Origin: an uncultured Sulfurovum sp.
GTDB taxonomy: Bacteria > Campylobacterota > Campylobacteria > Campylobacterales > Sulfurovaceae
Assembly (NCBI GenBank): GCA_902727915.1
Contig: CACVAU010000089.1
Location: 3,308-67,307 of the forward strand
Reading direction: 5' to 3'
DNA length: 64,000 bases
The notes beneath the pieces were generated by a model. That model worked only from the letters and a program-made list of their open reading frames with translations, was not told the origin of the DNA and did no database searches. Within the stretch, counting starts at the first letter, position 1. The number at the start of each line of letters is the position of its first letter. A program made the position numbers and the translations under genes. Of this stretch, positions 38,071 to 45,137 are shown one piece after another.

Positions 38071-38917
38071 AATCACCCCTCATTCATCATTTGTTACCTT
38101 TCCAAAAGGAGATACACTCTTTGGGCATTTTGCGTATCATACTTTTTTAGAAGGGGAAGAGACGTTTAGGAATTATGTCAATGAGAAGCCCAAGATTATC
38201 TTTTCAGATATTTTACCTGATGGGTATTTGTATAAACCTACATTGCCTTTAAAGGCGTTTGGCTTAGATGAGAATGAGAAGAAAGCGTTTAGAAAAAAAG
38301 CTTGGATAAGGGTTGATACTTTACAAGATGGAAATTTGATTGAAGCTAAAGAGTTGAGTTTTTATAAAAAAGAGATAAAAGTACGAAACTCACTCAATAG
38401 AGTCTCTTTTAGCACGGATGATAGTGGAGAGTTTGCTCCTTTTAGCTTAGAAGAACTAAGTTTTACTTATCAGCCTGTTATTTATGTGATGTTTGATGAG
38501 AATGTTTTTGATGAAGAGCAGATTATAGAGCGATTGAATCTTATTGGTAAGGTTGGATTTGGTAAAAAAGGAAGTATTGGGAAAGGACATTTTTCTGCGA
38601 AGTTAGATGAAGCGTTTAAAGGGTTTGATGAGGTAGAGAGTAATTACTATTTAACTTTGTCTCCAACGATTTTAAACAAACAACCCAACATTCAAAAAGC
38701 TTACTACAACACCTTTAACCGTTTTGGTAAATCGCATAGTAGTCAAACACCTTTTAAAAAGCCATTGCTCATGGCAGATAGTGGAGCAGTGGTCAAGCTT
38801 GAAAAGTGTGAGCCTTATATTGGTAGAGGGGTTGAGAATGGAGTCAATCAACAGTCATTTGTTCAAGGCTATTCCATCGTTGTTCCATTTAAATTTGAGG
38901 GGCTAGACAATGGCTAA
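38036..38917 (+). CDS. csm4: Csm4 RAMP subunit
   Basis: A RAMP protein of 293 residues that caps the complex at the crRNA 5' handle and contacts Cas10. KVKITPHSSFVTFPKGDTLFGHFAYHTF is the typical Csm4 start and LNLIGKVGFGKKGSIGKGHFSA the glycine-rich loop. The frame overlaps csm3 by 35 bases from the ATG at 38036; family alignment favours the ATG at 38051, but no clear ribosome site decides between them. Its 3' end overlaps csm5 by 8 bases. Confidence 0.85.
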   Translation: MKRLKMKLIKVKITPHSSFVTFPKGDTLFGHFAYHTFLEGEETFRNYVNEKPKIIFSDILPDGYLYKPTLPLKAFGLDENEKKAFRKKAWIRVDTLQDGNLIEAKELSFYKKEIKVRNSLNRVSFSTDDSGEFAPFSLEELSFTYQPVIYVMFDENVFDEEQIIERLNLIGKVGFGKKGSIGKGHFSAKLDEAFKGFDEVESNYYLTLSPTILNKQPNIQKAYYNTFNRFGKSHSSQTPFKKPLLMADSGAVVKLEKCEPYIGRGVENGVNQQSFVQGYSIVVPFKFEGLDNG

Positions 38918-40403
38918 TATACGACTAAAATTAACAGCATTAAGCCCCATACACATAGGGAGTAGTGAAGTTTATGAACCGACCAATTTTATTATGGATG
39001 AAGGTATTCTCTATAGCTTTAGAGATGAGGACTTTTATATCAATCTACCTGATATTAAAAAAGAGGCGTTTATGCGTATCTTGAATGAGAATAAATCAGA
39101 TAGTTTTGTACGTATTCATAAGTTTGTTAAAGATAATAAAAATCTTGTTAAAGAGATAGCTACAGGTATGGTTTCTGTGACTGATGGGCTTCAAAAGGAT
39201 TATGACAAACTTTTAGGACAAGTTCGACAGTTTGAGGGGAAAGGTAGAACAACAGAACGTGTCTTTAATAAGTTTGAAATTCAAAGAATTCAGCGAAAGC
39301 AGGTTAAAACAGAGGCTGGGACTTATGCTAATACAGGTTATATTGTTGGAAGTTCTTTAAAGGGGTCTATCTCCACAGCGTATCAAGAGTTGGTCTATAA
39401 AAAAGAGGGCTTTAAAGCCGTAGAGCAGAAGTTTCAAGCCAAAGGCAGAGAGATTAGCAATAATCTTTTTAAAGCGTTTAAAGTTAGTGATAGTATTGTT
39501 AAAAAAGTCAATACCAAAGTGGGTTTTGCTCTGAACAAAGAGCGTTTTGAGTATGACTTTCACAACCCAAATGCCAATGTTAAACTCTCTACTTATATTG
39601 AAGTGATTGAAGCAGGGGGTGAGTTTACGGTCGATATTAATCATGGTTCATTGGATATAGAGGAGATTTTAGAGAGCTGTAATAGTCACTATATGCCAAT
39701 TTTTCGTTCACTCTTTTTAGATAAAGTGAATGGTAAAAGTGAATACATCAACAAGTATCTTTCTTCTAACTTTTATGAGAGTTACCGACACTTTCAACTG
39801 AAACCTAATCAATACTTATTACGTGTAGGTAAACACAGTGGGGCAAGGTCTGTTACTATTGATGGACTACGAGAGATAAAATCAAAACTCAGTGGTGGTG
39901 GAAAACATCGAAAGCCAAACAAGTTTGAGTATAGAGAAGATGAAACAACGACTTGGCTTTTTGGCGAAAACTCTAGTAGTAACAATGGGCTTTTGCCTTT
40001 TGGTTGGGTATTGGCAGAGATAAGTGAAGAAAAAGAGAGTGGAGCAGAAGCCATTGATGGACTTTATGCTTTACAGGTTCAACGGATTAAAGAGAGAGTT
40101 GAAAAGAACTTGGCTATAGAAGAGAAACTGAAAGAAGAAGAGGAAGAAAAAGCACAAAGAGAGCTTCAAGAGAAAGAACGACTTGCTTCGATGACTCCTG
40201 TTCAACGGCTTATAGATGCTTACAATGATTTATCTGTCTTAATCAACGAGATGAAAGATGAGAAGCTAGAAAATTTTGAAGAAATTAAACTGGAGTTGGC
40301 TGGGGAAGTCAAAAAAGAACTACAAAAAACCCCTAAAACTTGGGATAAAGCCAAAAAGAAAGCGTTGGATAGAAAAAATTATATAGAGGGTTTATTAAAA
40401 TGA
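38910..40403 (+). CDS. csm5: Csm5 RAMP subunit with coiled-coil C-terminal extension
   Basis: A 497-residue RAMP protein capping the 3' side of the crRNP. LTALSPIHIGSSEVYEPTNFIMDEG is the usual Csm5 N-terminus, YIVGSSLKGSISTAYQE the glycine loop and KHSGARSVTIDGLRE a conserved late block. The family is usually about 350-400 residues; here roughly the last 110 residues are extra and strongly charged (EEKLKEEEEEKAQRELQEKE, then helices ending YIEGLLK), predicted to be a coiled coil. The stop overlaps the next gene by 4 bases. Confidence 0.82.
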   Translation: MANIRLKLTALSPIHIGSSEVYEPTNFIMDEGILYSFRDEDFYINLPDIKKEAFMRILNENKSDSFVRIHKFVKDNKNLVKEIATGMVSVTDGLQKDYDKLLGQVRQFEGKGRTTERVFNKFEIQRIQRKQVKTEAGTYANTGYIVGSSLKGSISTAYQELVYKKEGFKAVEQKFQAKGREISNNLFKAFKVSDSIVKKVNTKVGFALNKERFEYDFHNPNANVKLSTYIEVIEAGGEFTVDINHGSLDIEEILESCNSHYMPIFRSLFLDKVNGKSEYINKYLSSNFYESYRHFQLKPNQYLLRVGKHSGARSVTIDGLREIKSKLSGGGKHRKPNKFEYREDETTTWLFGENSSSNNGLLPFGWVLAEISEEKESGAEAIDGLYALQVQRIKERVEKNLAIEEKLKEEEEEKAQRELQEKERLASMTPVQRLIDAYNDLSVLINEMKDEKLENFEEIKLELAGEVKKELQKTPKTWDKAKKKALDRKNYIEGLLK

Positions 40404-41365
40404 TAAAAAATATATTTTCAAACAGTTATGCTCAAACTTCTTTGGCTGTGGCTGCTGTGGGTGGGTTGATATCGGATGAGATAGGGCAAGGGTATTGGGT
40501 GGCATTGCTCATGGCAGGAGTACTGTTTGTGTATGCTTTGTATGATGAGAAGCGTAATGTGGAGATTTATTCTCAGAAAAACTTACCCATTCCCATTGTG
40601 TTTAATGTTTCTAATCCAGCTGATACGAAAAGTGCTTTGGGCATTTTGTTTGACAAGTTAGAAGAAGCGTACCCTAACCATCAAGCGAACCTTAAAAAGC
40701 ATTTTAACATTATCGAAAATGATTTGATTTTTAAATATGATGGGGATATTTTTAATGAGAAACGCTTTGTTGATTTTTTAAAAATTAGCAAACATAATAT
40801 TAAAAAACTGGAGGCGCAAACGCCTAAAAATGTTCATTTTCATATTGTCTATATTGGTCCTATTGCCAATGCTATTTTGGTGGGTACGCTTTTTGGCACC
40901 GAGGGGGTGACACTGTATCAGTATAACAAATCATCCAACAGTTACAATACCATTTTAAGCATCAACAGTCGTGCCTATAAAGAGGGGGTTGATGCATTTA
41001 AAGTCATAGAGAAGAAAGAGATAGGTGAGCTAGGGTCAGAGGTAACGGTAGCCATAGACATGGCATCGCATAAGGTGGCATTGTCTGGCTTAGGTTCATC
41101 AGTGGTGCATTTAGAGAGTAGATTGGGGGCGACCATAGAGAAGAGTGAAGATTTTATTCGTGCCAATCAAGAGATATATACGGTAATTAATGCGTTACAA
41201 CAACATGTGCCTAAAATTCGTTTGGTCTACTCTATGCCTGTTACTTTGGGCTTTTTGTTGGGTATGAGTATACAGAACTACTGGGACATAGAGATAACAC
41301 AATATACTGAGGGTGAATATAAGAGTGTGATAAAACATCTTAATGAGATTAAATACTATTTTTAA
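40400..41365 (+). CDS. Membrane-anchored SAVED-domain CRISPR effector (TM-SAVED)
   Basis: A 321-residue protein. Two hydrophobic helices (about residues 12-27 and 31-48) come first, with a short turn, so the rest is cytosolic. The remainder looks like a SAVED domain made of two CARF-like halves: HFHIVYIGPIANAILVGTLFG followed by VTLYQYNKSSNSY, then IRLVYSMPVTLGFLLGMSI followed by ITQYTEGEYKSVI. SAVED domains bind cyclic oligonucleotides. The position, with a 4-base overlap to csm5, indicates that Cas10 makes its ligand. Expected action is membrane disruption, by analogy with other type III membrane effectors; not shown by sequence alone. Confidence 0.78.
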   Translation: MIKNIFSNSYAQTSLAVAAVGGLISDEIGQGYWVALLMAGVLFVYALYDEKRNVEIYSQKNLPIPIVFNVSNPADTKSALGILFDKLEEAYPNHQANLKKHFNIIENDLIFKYDGDIFNEKRFVDFLKISKHNIKKLEAQTPKNVHFHIVYIGPIANAILVGTLFGTEGVTLYQYNKSSNSYNTILSINSRAYKEGVDAFKVIEKKEIGELGSEVTVAIDMASHKVALSGLGSSVVHLESRLGATIEKSEDFIRANQEIYTVINALQQHVPKIRLVYSMPVTLGFLLGMSIQNYWDIEITQYTEGEYKSVIKHLNEIKYYF

Positions 41366-41379
41366 CGAAGGGGGCGATA

Positions 41380-42570
41380 ATGGTGGTTTCAATTTTAGGA
41401 ACATCAGGGGCATTTAAAGGTCAAGAGCCTTGTGTTCCAGCAAAAAATGAAGAGGGGACGATTAAGTTTCAGAGTGCAAAGTATCATAGTGAGGTTTTGG
41501 GTAAAAAGAGTGGGGTTTACAAGAATGCCACAGAATTTTTACTGGAAAGTTATGATGACAAATTTGTCTTTATAGGCACAACTTGTGCGATTGACTTTCA
41601 AAAGATTGTTTTAGAAGAGGCACTTACAAATAAAGATGTGCAATTTGTTAGCATTGAAGATGATAGCTTAGATGATATTTTTGAAAAGATTTTAGAGTTA
41701 CTTCAAGAGAATGATGATGTTGTTTTAGACATTACTCATGGTTTTAGGCATCAGCCAATTATGGCGATTTTTGCATCTACTTTATCACAGTTTTTAGAGC
41801 GAAAAGATCTAAAGATTATTTTTGCTAAAGAGGTGGTCATGTTTAAGGAGTATCGTTATATTTATTTGGATGAGTATATTGAGATTACGCAGATATCTCT
41901 TTTGTTGACTGGTTTTATTCGTACTTTTAATTTTATTCCTGTTAAGAGCATGAAGCTTTTAAATAATGAGGTTTTTGAAGCGTTTTCCAAGTCATTACTT
42001 TCTAATGACATGAGGGGTGTGGAGAAAAATTATGTACTTTTAAAGCAGGAGTTGACACGTTTAGAAGAAAATAAAGAGTTCAAACATATTTCAAACCTTA
42101 TTCTTAAGGTCAAAGAAGAGTTAGCACTTTTGGATATGTTGGCATTTTTTGAACCGTATCAAAAGTATATGGTGCTTTCAAAATTAATGGTAGAAAAAAA
42201 TTATCTTATTGTTGCTTTGGCGTATGTGTTTGAGTCGGTTCGAGAGTATTGTTCTTATTGTTTTGAAGATATTTGTCAAGGGATAGCGTTTGAAAATGAC
42301 TATGAACGTAATCATACGGTTATGGGTGTTATTGGAGGCTTTAGCAGAGATAACAAGATAGTGCGTCGGTATAGAAACATTTATGTGCTTAATAAAAGAG
42401 CATTTAGAGAGGTAAACAAGCTGTACAATAAACTGAGAAAACGCAGAAATGATTTGGCACATATTAACCGTACCAAAGAGTTTGCTAGGATTAAAGAGGA
42501 TTTAGAAAAGCTTATAAGTGATGTAGAGGTGCTTTTTAATAGGGGTCTTTTAGATGATATCAAGATTTGA
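41380..42570 (+). CDS. CARF-HEPN ribonuclease (Csx1/Csx2-type)
   Basis: A 396-residue protein. The N-terminal CARF domain has ILGTSGAFKG and VVLDITHGFRHQPIM, the latter typical of the Csx2/TIGR02221-like group. The C-terminal HEPN domain has the catalytic RxxxxH motif as R356-NDLA-H361. Such enzymes degrade RNA when their CARF dimer binds cyclic oligoadenylate. Second effector of the operon, 14 bases after the TM-SAVED gene. No separate ring nuclease is present, so its own CARF may degrade the signal. A strong terminator lies about 70 bases past its stop. Confidence 0.85.
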   Translation: MVVSILGTSGAFKGQEPCVPAKNEEGTIKFQSAKYHSEVLGKKSGVYKNATEFLLESYDDKFVFIGTTCAIDFQKIVLEEALTNKDVQFVSIEDDSLDDIFEKILELLQENDDVVLDITHGFRHQPIMAIFASTLSQFLERKDLKIIFAKEVVMFKEYRYIYLDEYIEITQISLLLTGFIRTFNFIPVKSMKLLNNEVFEAFSKSLLSNDMRGVEKNYVLLKQELTRLEENKEFKHISNLILKVKEELALLDMLAFFEPYQKYMVLSKLMVEKNYLIVALAYVFESVREYCSYCFEDICQGIAFENDYERNHTVMGVIGGFSRDNKIVRRYRNIYVLNKRAFREVNKLYNKLRKRRNDLAHINRTKEFARIKEDLEKLISDVEVLFNRGLLDDIKI

Positions 42571-42595
42571 GAGCGTTAGAAGTTTTTTCAAAACA

Positions 42596-42935
42596 GTTTA
42601 CGAACTTTTTAGCTAAGTTTAGATTAAGTCAAAATATAGGGAAAGTCCGAGAAATCGGACTTTCCTTTTTTTTGTCCATATTTTTAAAAGTTCGTAAACC
42701 TCAAAGATTTTCTAAAATCAAAACAGTTTACGAACTTTTATTATTTTTTAAGTTTAAGATGCCTATTTTTCGGTACTTCTGAAACTTAGATTTGGCTAAA
42801 AGTTTGAAAACTCCTGACTTTAGAGATAACTTGAATGAGTTTACGAACTTTTTTTGGGCTTTAAAGTCCGAAATATAGGCACTTTAAGAAAAAAACAGGC
42901 TAACTTGGTATATGATAAACCTTTAGTTTACGAAC
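42596..42935. repeat. Decamer GTTTACGAAC, five copies
   Basis: Copies at 42596-42605, 42690-42699 (inverted), 42726-42735, 42839-42848 and 42926-42935; all direct copies are followed by four or more T. Same five at 47391 onward. They resemble iterons or protein-binding sites and are found nowhere else that I can see. Confidence 0.8.
42640..42673 (+). terminator. Intrinsic terminator of the cas operon
   Basis: GGAAAGTCCGA and TCGGACTTTCC form an 11-bp stem with a GAAA loop and an eight-base T-run. It is 70 bases after the CARF-HEPN stop. Confidence 0.85.
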
Positions 42936-43005
42936 TTTTTATGAATGTTCCATAAAATAGCATTGTTAAGTGATTTGAATATTTAAAATAACACCATAGT
43001 TTCCC

Positions 43006-43017
43006 AGCCTATAGGCT
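43006..43017. promoter_or_regulatory. Palindrome at the leader-repeat junction
   Basis: AGCCTATAGGCT is a perfect 12-bp palindrome directly abutting the first repeat. It is identical before array 2 (47801-47812), and with one mismatch before the relic (46768-46779). It may be a leader-anchoring site for spacer integration. Confidence 0.55.
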
Positions 43018-43364
43018 ATGACCTGACTGTATTTATACGATAAGGGATTGAAACCTGTAGCACCACGCTTCGCTGAATCTTCCACGCTATCATGAATGAC
43101 CTGACTGTATTTATACGATAAGGGATTGAAACTATGAAAATGTACCATTTTTATTAACAGACAGCTGAACATATGACCTGACTGTATTTATACGATAAGG
43201 GATTGAAACGTTTATGCCCATTTTCTTCCCATCTTACTGAATAGTATTGATATGACCTGACTGTATTTATACGATAAGGGATTGAAACAAAGTAGACTTA
43301 GGATTAGATTTTTCATCTTTTCCCCTTATGACCTGACTGTATTTATACGATAAGGGATTGAAAT
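43018..43364 (+). CRISPR. CRISPR array 1: 5 repeats, 4 spacers
   Basis: The 37-bp repeat starts ATGACCTGACTG and ends GGGATTGAAAC. Repeats are at 43018-43054, 43096-43132, 43173-43209, 43252-43288 and 43328-43364; the last has T instead of C at its end, marking the distal end. Spacers are 41, 40, 42 and 39 bp. Transcription is on the plus strand: the last eight bases ATTGAAAC are the canonical type III 5' handle and the leader is on the left. The spacers differ from all those in array 2. Confidence 0.97.
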
Positions 43365-43462
43365 TATTTATGTTGATATTATTTATATGACAATTTGATA
43401 TATTTTTAATTAAAAATATTTTTTTATGTTATTCTTTTGAATCCAAAAAACTTGGAGGCAGT

Positions 43463-44245
43463 ATGGGTAACAAAGATGTCATTAGTAAAGAACTACTGAA
43501 AAAAATAGCAAGAGACATAGCAACACATATCTTGAAAATAGAAATAAAAGATGATATGGAATTGATAGATAAAGAGTTTACTCGTGTTGAAAAACGCGAT
43601 GCAGATTTATTGTTTAAAAATGGTAATGATATTGTGCATATAGAAGTACAAAATGCCAATCACAAGCAGATGCATTTAAGAATGCATCGTTATTATAGTG
43701 ATATTTTGTTTGAATTTGAAGCCTATAATATACGACAATATATGCTCTATATAGGTAAATATAGTTGTAGTATGAAGCATAAAATTCAGCGAGATAAGAT
43801 AGACTATAGTTATGATATAATCGATATAGCAGACATTCCTTGTGAGTCACTGCTCAATAGTAATGATGCTTCGGCTGTGGTATTGGCAATATTGTGTGAT
43901 TTTGAAGGAAGAGACAAACAAGAAGTGGTGAACTTACTCCTACAAAGACTCAAAGCATTGAGTGATGAAAAAGAGTATAAGAACTATTTGAAGATGGTGA
44001 ATATTTTGTCATCAAATCGAGACTTAGAAGATGAAGTAAAGAGAGGAACAGAGATGTTAAGTGTAGATATTGAAAAAACACCTTTTTATCAGATTGGTAT
44101 TGAAAAGGGTATGGAAAGAGGGATAGAGCAGGGTATTGAGAAAGTTGTTGTGAGTATGTTGAAATTAAATATAGATATTGAAATTATTCAAAAGAGTACA
44201 GGATTGACGCTTGAAGCGATTGAAGCATTGAAAAAGAAGATATAG
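43463..44245 (+). CDS. Rpn-like PD-(D/E)XK nuclease family protein
   Basis: A 260-residue protein of the group often annotated as PD-(D/E)XK nuclease family transposase or Rpn. The core DADLLFKNGNDIVHIEVQNAN carries the acidic motif, with Gln in place of the usual Lys in ExK (IEVQ), as in Rpn proteins; the C-terminus has the typical IEKGMERGIEQGIEKVVVSMLK helix and QKSTGLTLEAIEALKKKI tail. GGAGG is upstream. It begins 98 bases after array 1. Two truncated copies of its C-terminus follow arrays 2 and the relic. Confidence 0.75.
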   Translation: MGNKDVISKELLKKIARDIATHILKIEIKDDMELIDKEFTRVEKRDADLLFKNGNDIVHIEVQNANHKQMHLRMHRYYSDILFEFEAYNIRQYMLYIGKYSCSMKHKIQRDKIDYSYDIIDIADIPCESLLNSNDASAVVLAILCDFEGRDKQEVVNLLLQRLKALSDEKEYKNYLKMVNILSSNRDLEDEVKRGTEMLSVDIEKTPFYQIGIEKGMERGIEQGIEKVVVSMLKLNIDIEIIQKSTGLTLEAIEALKKKI

Positions 44246-44274
44246 AATTGTTTATGAATGTTCTTTAGATATCT

Positions 44275-44295
44275 GTAGGTTCGATTTTATCGAAC
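44275..44295. repeat. REP-like palindrome downstream of the Rpn gene
   Basis: GTTCGATTTTATCGAAC preceded by GTAG, 30 bases past the Rpn stop, in a flank also found after the truncated copy at 47278. Confidence 0.65.
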
Positions 44296-44406
44296 GTTTT
44301 AAACCATTGAATTATTGATGTTGAAATGATTTATATTTATAAAAATAAGTAGACATCATTTGTCTTTTCCTTTAGATATACTTTGTCAAAAATTTAGGAT
44401 AGATAA

Positions 44407-44958
44407 ATGGTAGAACTTCTCCATTGGTTTCAAACAACTTACCCAGAACTTAAACACTCACTTTTACAATGTAATCATAATTTTGATGATAATGACACGA
44501 ACCCTTATCATGTAGAGGGGGATTGTTGGTCACATACCATGATGGTGTGTAAAATAGCTGAACTCTATGGTTACGATAGCGTGGTGCAAGTGGCTGCACT
44601 ATTACATGACATTGGTAAACCACCCTCACGTAAAATTAATTTAGACAATAACCATGTACAATTTTTTGGTCATGAAGCACTTTCAGCGAAAATGGCTGAA
44701 CCCTTAGTGCGTGATTTGGTTAAAGAAAATAGGCTAACAAGCAATGAAGCTGTAGAGGTGCTAGATTTGATTGCATTACATGCTTATTTGTATAAAGAGC
44801 ATGATGTCAATAAGATAGTGGAAAAATTTAAAGGGAATGTTGAACTGTTTAAACACTTAGTCGAGCTAAACCATTGTGATGATTTGGGAAGGTTTTCTAA
44901 AACCATGGGAACTTCAACACTTGATACGGATGCTATTTTAAAACAGTTGTCTTTTTAG
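44407..44958 (+). CDS. HD-domain phosphohydrolase
   Basis: A 183-residue stand-alone HD protein. The metal motif runs DCWSHTMMVCKIAEL, VQVAALLHDIGKPPSRK (the HD pair) and FFGHEALSAKMA, with a later HAYLY; all ligands for an active HD phosphohydrolase appear present. It most resembles HD domains of tRNA nucleotidyltransferase-like enzymes, not the HD of Cas10. It lies inside the CRISPR island between array 1 and the regulator, with its own TATACT (about 44378) promoter-like sequence. Role in defence is only suggested by position and by the missing HD of Cas10. Confidence 0.7.
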   Translation: MVELLHWFQTTYPELKHSLLQCNHNFDDNDTNPYHVEGDCWSHTMMVCKIAELYGYDSVVQVAALLHDIGKPPSRKINLDNNHVQFFGHEALSAKMAEPLVRDLVKENRLTSNEAVEVLDLIALHAYLYKEHDVNKIVEKFKGNVELFKHLVELNHCDDLGRFSKTMGTSTLDTDAILKQLSF

Positions 44959-44959
44959 T

Positions 44960-44974
44960 GGACAGAATTTGTCC
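44960..44974 (+). promoter_or_regulatory. Palindromic operator before the small protein/WYL genes
   Basis: GGACAGAATTTGTCC, same arms as at 34199 and 46160, ending 11 bases before the -10-like TAGAGT (44986-44991). Placed in front of the operon encoding the WYL protein, which suggests autoregulation. Confidence 0.7.
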
Positions 44975-45017
44975 AAGATTTGTGTTAGAGTGCTTCTTTT
45001 GAAATTAAGGAGAGCGT

Positions 45018-45137
45018 ATGAAAAAGTTAAAAACACGTAAAGTTTGGGGGTTTAACCCTGTCACAAGAGTAGTCAAGAGTAAAAAAAACTATAATCGTAA
45101 AAAAGAGAAACAGGCTTTCAAACGAGAGGGGTTGTAA
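45018..45137 (+). CDS. Small basic protein (39 residues)
   Basis: ATG at 45018 with AAGGAGAGC just upstream. The product is very basic: KTRKVWGFNPVTRVVKSKKN then YNRKKEKQAFKREG, with Lys or Arg at about 40% of positions and no hydrophobic helix, so it probably binds nucleic acid or a ribosome. Its stop shares a base with the WYL gene start (TAATG), so both are translated together and share the palindromic operator. I do not recognise the family with confidence; the RKVWxxNPxTRVVKSKK core looks conserved rather than random. Confidence 0.6.
   Translation: MKKLKTRKVWGFNPVTRVVKSKKNYNRKKEKQAFKREGL

Larger units (their letters stand above)
42571..43017. other. Non-coding leader region of CRISPR array 1
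   Basis: No credible gene in these 447 bases. The region holds the cas operon terminator, five copies of the decamer GTTTACGAAC (four direct, one inverted), a hairpin formed by two of them (arms 42685-42699 and 42726-42740), and a conserved leader end (about 42929-43017). Almost the whole stretch, from 42595 on, is repeated in front of array 2 at 47390. Confidence 0.75.
42595..43054. repeat. 460-bp direct duplication (copy 1): leader plus first repeat
   Basis: Nearly identical to 47390-47849 at a constant offset of 4795 bases; I see only a few single-base differences, two of them around the terminator T-run. It includes the terminator, decamer repeats, leader and first CRISPR repeat. Confidence 0.9.

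Noticed and set aside
42567..42782. A 71-residue plus-strand frame after the CARF-HEPN gene.
   Set aside because: It runs through the terminator and decamer repeats of the leader and has no plausible protein features.
42596..42935. A plasmid replication origin based on the iteron-like decamers.
   Set aside because: No replication initiator gene is nearby and the surroundings are chromosomal; kept only as an unexplained repeat.
42966..43172. Minus-strand frame across CRISPR array 1.
   Set aside because: It translates CRISPR repeats (a repeated NPLSYKYSQV text); not a gene.
44275..44295. GGTTCGATTTTATCGAAC as a tRNA T-arm.
   Set aside because: The T-loop likeness is only in GGTTCGA; there is no acceptor stem, anticodon arm or CCA context. 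It is a REP-like palindrome. I found no convincing tRNA or rRNA in the window.
44407..44958. The HD protein as a detached Cas10 HD domain.
   Set aside because: Its motifs match tRNA nucleotidyltransferase-like HD proteins better, so I list it as a general HD phosphohydrolase and only note the possible link.
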